Below, in pieces: positions 21,822 through 23,078 of a stretch of DNA of 23,078 nucleotides (position 1 is the first letter of the stretch; the number at the start of each line of letters is the position of its first letter). The notes beneath the pieces are model-generated. The model was not told where the DNA came from and made no database searches. It saw nothing but the letters and a program-made list of their open reading frames with translations. The DNA is taken from contig CABUEI010000034.1 in assembly GCA_902490585.1 (NCBI GenBank), forward strand, positions 1 to 23,078, read 5' to 3'. The DNA is from an uncultured Oscillospiraceae bacterium (GTDB lineage Bacteria; Bacillota; Clostridia; Oscillospirales; Ruminococcaceae). The translations under genes and the position numbers were made by a program.

Positions 21822-21853
21822 ACAGCCATGAGTTTTCAGCTTATGGCTGTTTT
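21822..21853 (+). terminator. Ferredoxin gene terminator
   Basis: ACAGCCATGAG (21822-21832) with CTTATGGCTGT (21840-21850), one G-T pair, a 7-nt loop, then TTTCTTT. It is 13 nt after the ferredoxin stop. Confidence 0.85.
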
Positions 21854-21862
21854 CTTTACTGT

Positions 21863-21891
21863 TTGTGAAAACGTTAACACGGCAGTATAAT
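21863..21891 (+). promoter_or_regulatory. Promoter of the DUF4867 gene
   Basis: TTGTGA (21863-21868), a 17-bp spacer and TATAAT (21886-21891). Two regulatory-looking elements are built into it: a cre site in the spacer and a palindrome across the -10. Confidence 0.72.
21866..21879 (+). promoter_or_regulatory. cre site (CcpA catabolite repression)
   Basis: TGAAAACGTTAACA fits the consensus TGWAANCGNTNWCA at every position. Lying between -35 and -10, bound CcpA should block RNA polymerase, so the DUF4867 gene is predicted to be repressed on preferred sugars. Confidence 0.8.
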
Positions 21892-21900
21892 ACACTGCCG
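21880..21900. promoter_or_regulatory. Palindrome across the -10 of the DUF4867 promoter
   Basis: CGGCAGT (21880-21886) and ACTGCCG (21894-21900) are perfect mirror halves around the -10 element. A likely operator for a second, unidentified dimeric repressor, next to the cre site. Confidence 0.6.
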
Positions 21901-21919
21901 CTGATAAGGAGTATTTAAA

Positions 21920-22555
21920 ATGAAGATATATTCGGTAAACGATAAGGAATTTGCCGCATACGGCAAGGTACATACCGGTTATGACGTAAGCGACCTGCTT
22001 TCAGCACTTGACAAAAGCACGCCGTTACCCGACGCTGTAGGATATGTTCCGAGCGAGGCGGCGCTTGAAAATACAAAGCTGTTCGGCCTTTTGCAGAACA
22101 ACGCATACGGCGGTATGCCTGTTCAGCTCGGCTGGTGCAACGGTCACAACACAAAGCTCAACTGCCTTGAATATCACCGTGACAGTGAGTTCAACATCGG
22201 CTTATACGATTTTATCCTGCTGGTTGCGAAAGAGGATGACATTGTTGACGGCAAGCTTGATACATCAAAGGTTATGGCTTTCAAGGCTAAGGCTGGAGAT
22301 GTTGTCGAGGTTTATGCTACAACACTGCATTACGCTCCCTGCAATGCGACTAAAGACGGATGCTTCAAGGTGGTCATAGCACTTCCTAAGGGAACAAACG
22401 GAGCAAAGCCCAACATTACTCCCGTTTATGATGAAGATAAGACGCTCTGGGCTTGCAACAAGTGGTTACTGGCTCACGCAGAAAGCGATGAGGCAAAGCA
22501 GGGTGCTTATGTAGGTCTTACAGGAGAGAATATAGATATCAAGGGTATAATATAA
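21920..22555 (+). CDS. DUF4867 family protein (cupin-like)
   Basis: 211 aa, matching the DUF4867 pattern: MKIYSVNDKEFAAYGKV at the N-terminus, AYGGMPVQLGWCNGHNTKLN, then CLEYHRDSEFNIGLYDFILL and ATTLHYAPC. The His and Glu residues in LEYHRDSE and the later TLHYAPC are placed like the metal ligands of a cupin barrel (inference). The molecular function is not established. There is no signal peptide, so it is cytoplasmic. AAGGAG lies 8 nt before ATG 21920. The promoter has a perfect cre site and a palindrome, which suggests a role in use of a non-preferred carbon source. Confidence 0.88.
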   Translation: MKIYSVNDKEFAAYGKVHTGYDVSDLLSALDKSTPLPDAVGYVPSEAALENTKLFGLLQNNAYGGMPVQLGWCNGHNTKLNCLEYHRDSEFNIGLYDFILLVAKEDDIVDGKLDTSKVMAFKAKAGDVVEVYATTLHYAPCNATKDGCFKVVIALPKGTNGAKPNITPVYDEDKTLWACNKWLLAHAESDEAKQGAYVGLTGENIDIKGII

Positions 22556-22571
22556 ACAGTCAGATATGATT

Positions 22572-22609
22572 AAAACCGTACCTGTGCAGATTGCATGGGT
22601 ACGGTTTTT
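22572..22609 (+). terminator. Terminator of the DUF4867 gene
   Basis: AAAACCGTACC (22572-22582) pairs with the block ending at 22609 (GGTACGGTTTT), and an inner TGCA/TGCA helix extends the stem. A T run follows. It is 16 nt after the stop. Confidence 0.9.
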
Positions 22610-22654
22610 ATAATATCACTTTATCTCAGCAAAGGTTTCAATTATTTTAAAAAA

Positions 22655-22999
22655 TCAGAACACATCTCTCGCCATAGCCGAATAGATATCTGTTTTACGG
22701 GTAGCTCTTATTGCCGTGAAAACAGCAAGCAGATTGACAACCGATATAACCGCAATTACCGCTGTCGGATAAATTATCAGGTCAATATACGGTATATACG
22801 GGATTGCAGACTGCGGCGAAAATACAGCAAATACTATAACAAGTATTGCCGATAAAGAAAAACCTATGATAAAGCCGGGTATCGTTTTCTTCAGAGCATC
22901 GACAGAGAGCGTCCTGAACAATATACCGTTATCCGCACCGATAGCTCTTGCAACGGAGATCTGGCGGATTCTTGATCCGAACCCGCTGACGCGATTTTT
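22655..22999 (-). pseudogene. FtsX/MacB-type ABC transporter permease, C-terminal fragment
   Basis: The last 114 residues of a permease. VSGFGSRIRQISVARAIGAD is the FtsX-family hinge (usually R[VI]R..G..RAIG) before two membrane helices (IPGFIIGFSLSAILVIVFAV and DLIIYPTAVIAVISVVNLLA), ending with a short basic tail and TAA at 22655. Going upstream the similarity ends at about 22997 and a TAG (23000-23002) closes the frame, where a membrane helix would be expected. The gene is therefore cut by a rearrangement or a bad assembly join near the window edge. The partner ATPase is not in the window. Confidence 0.75.
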
Positions 23000-23077
23000 C
23001 TATTTTTTCGTACCCCAACTATTACCACAGGCATAACCCATTCGGTTCAGCGTATCCTCCACCCGAAAAATCTCTGC
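23000..23077 (-). other. Tail of an unrecognised reading frame at the right edge
   Basis: In the same frame as the FtsX fragment, the edge reads AEIFRVEDTLNRMGYACGNS then WGTKK and TAG. It is hydrophilic, unlike the permease helix expected here, so it comes from another gene or element. It runs off the window and I cannot name it. Confidence 0.3.
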
Positions 23078-23078
23078 A

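Overview
The window looks like chromosomal DNA of a gut-type Firmicute (class Clostridia, probably Ruminococcaceae/Oscillospiraceae). This is inferred from AGGAGG-type ribosome sites, near-consensus TTGACA-17-TATAAT promoters, a perfect cre (CcpA) site, a TagGH-type surface-polysaccharide exporter, GGDEF proteins with a LacI-like sensor, an AgrC/LytTR two-component pair and a DUF4867 protein. The species cannot be fixed from the sequence.

Layout. 1-3832 (minus): a cell-surface glycopolymer operon (two GT-A glycosyltransferases, ABC-2 permease, ABC ATPase). It is followed by a LicD-like gene with its own promoter that is broken near the window edge. 3888-5893 (minus): a cytosolic diguanylate cyclase-like protein with a periplasmic-binding-protein sensor. 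6126-9600 (plus): a divergent methionyl-tRNA synthetase-like enzyme, then mnmA and a strong terminator. 9636-10654 (minus): tRNA-Thr(CGT) followed by an AT-rich segment holding a decayed JAB-domain gene and a 47-aa protein. That segment is bracketed by two 44-bp copies of the terminator that follows the tRNA. 10730-13034 (plus): a membrane protein resembling an inactivated SipW-type signal peptidase, in tandem with a membrane GGDEF protein. 13165-15330 (plus): an AgrC-like histidine kinase and LytTR response regulator with no agrB/agrD nearby. 15334-16808 (minus): a DUF389 membrane protein.

17076-19324 is the clearest mobile-DNA story. It is a small genomic island at the 3' end of guaA, bounded by copies of the last guaA codons (GAGTGGGA[A/G]TAA). 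It carries decayed HTH/excisionase-like and AAA-ATPase fragments, an XRE regulator preceded by a structured leader peptide, and a chloramphenicol acetyltransferase. The probable native guaA terminator now lies on the far side of the island. 19313-20872 is guaA, transcribed divergently from trxA.

21026-22609 (plus): thioredoxin, an 8-Cys (2x[4Fe-4S]) ferredoxin and a DUF4867 gene whose promoter contains a perfect cre site and a palindrome. At the right edge an FtsX-type permease C-terminus is cut by a stop and unrelated sequence. Both window ends therefore interrupt genes, through real rearrangement or assembly junctions.

No CRISPR array, rRNA, complete insertion sequence or recognisable metabolite riboswitch was seen. 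The most interesting leads are the guaA island with its leader, the degenerate signal peptidase/GGDEF pair, the altered-motif MetRS, and the duplicated terminator at the tRNA-Thr gene.
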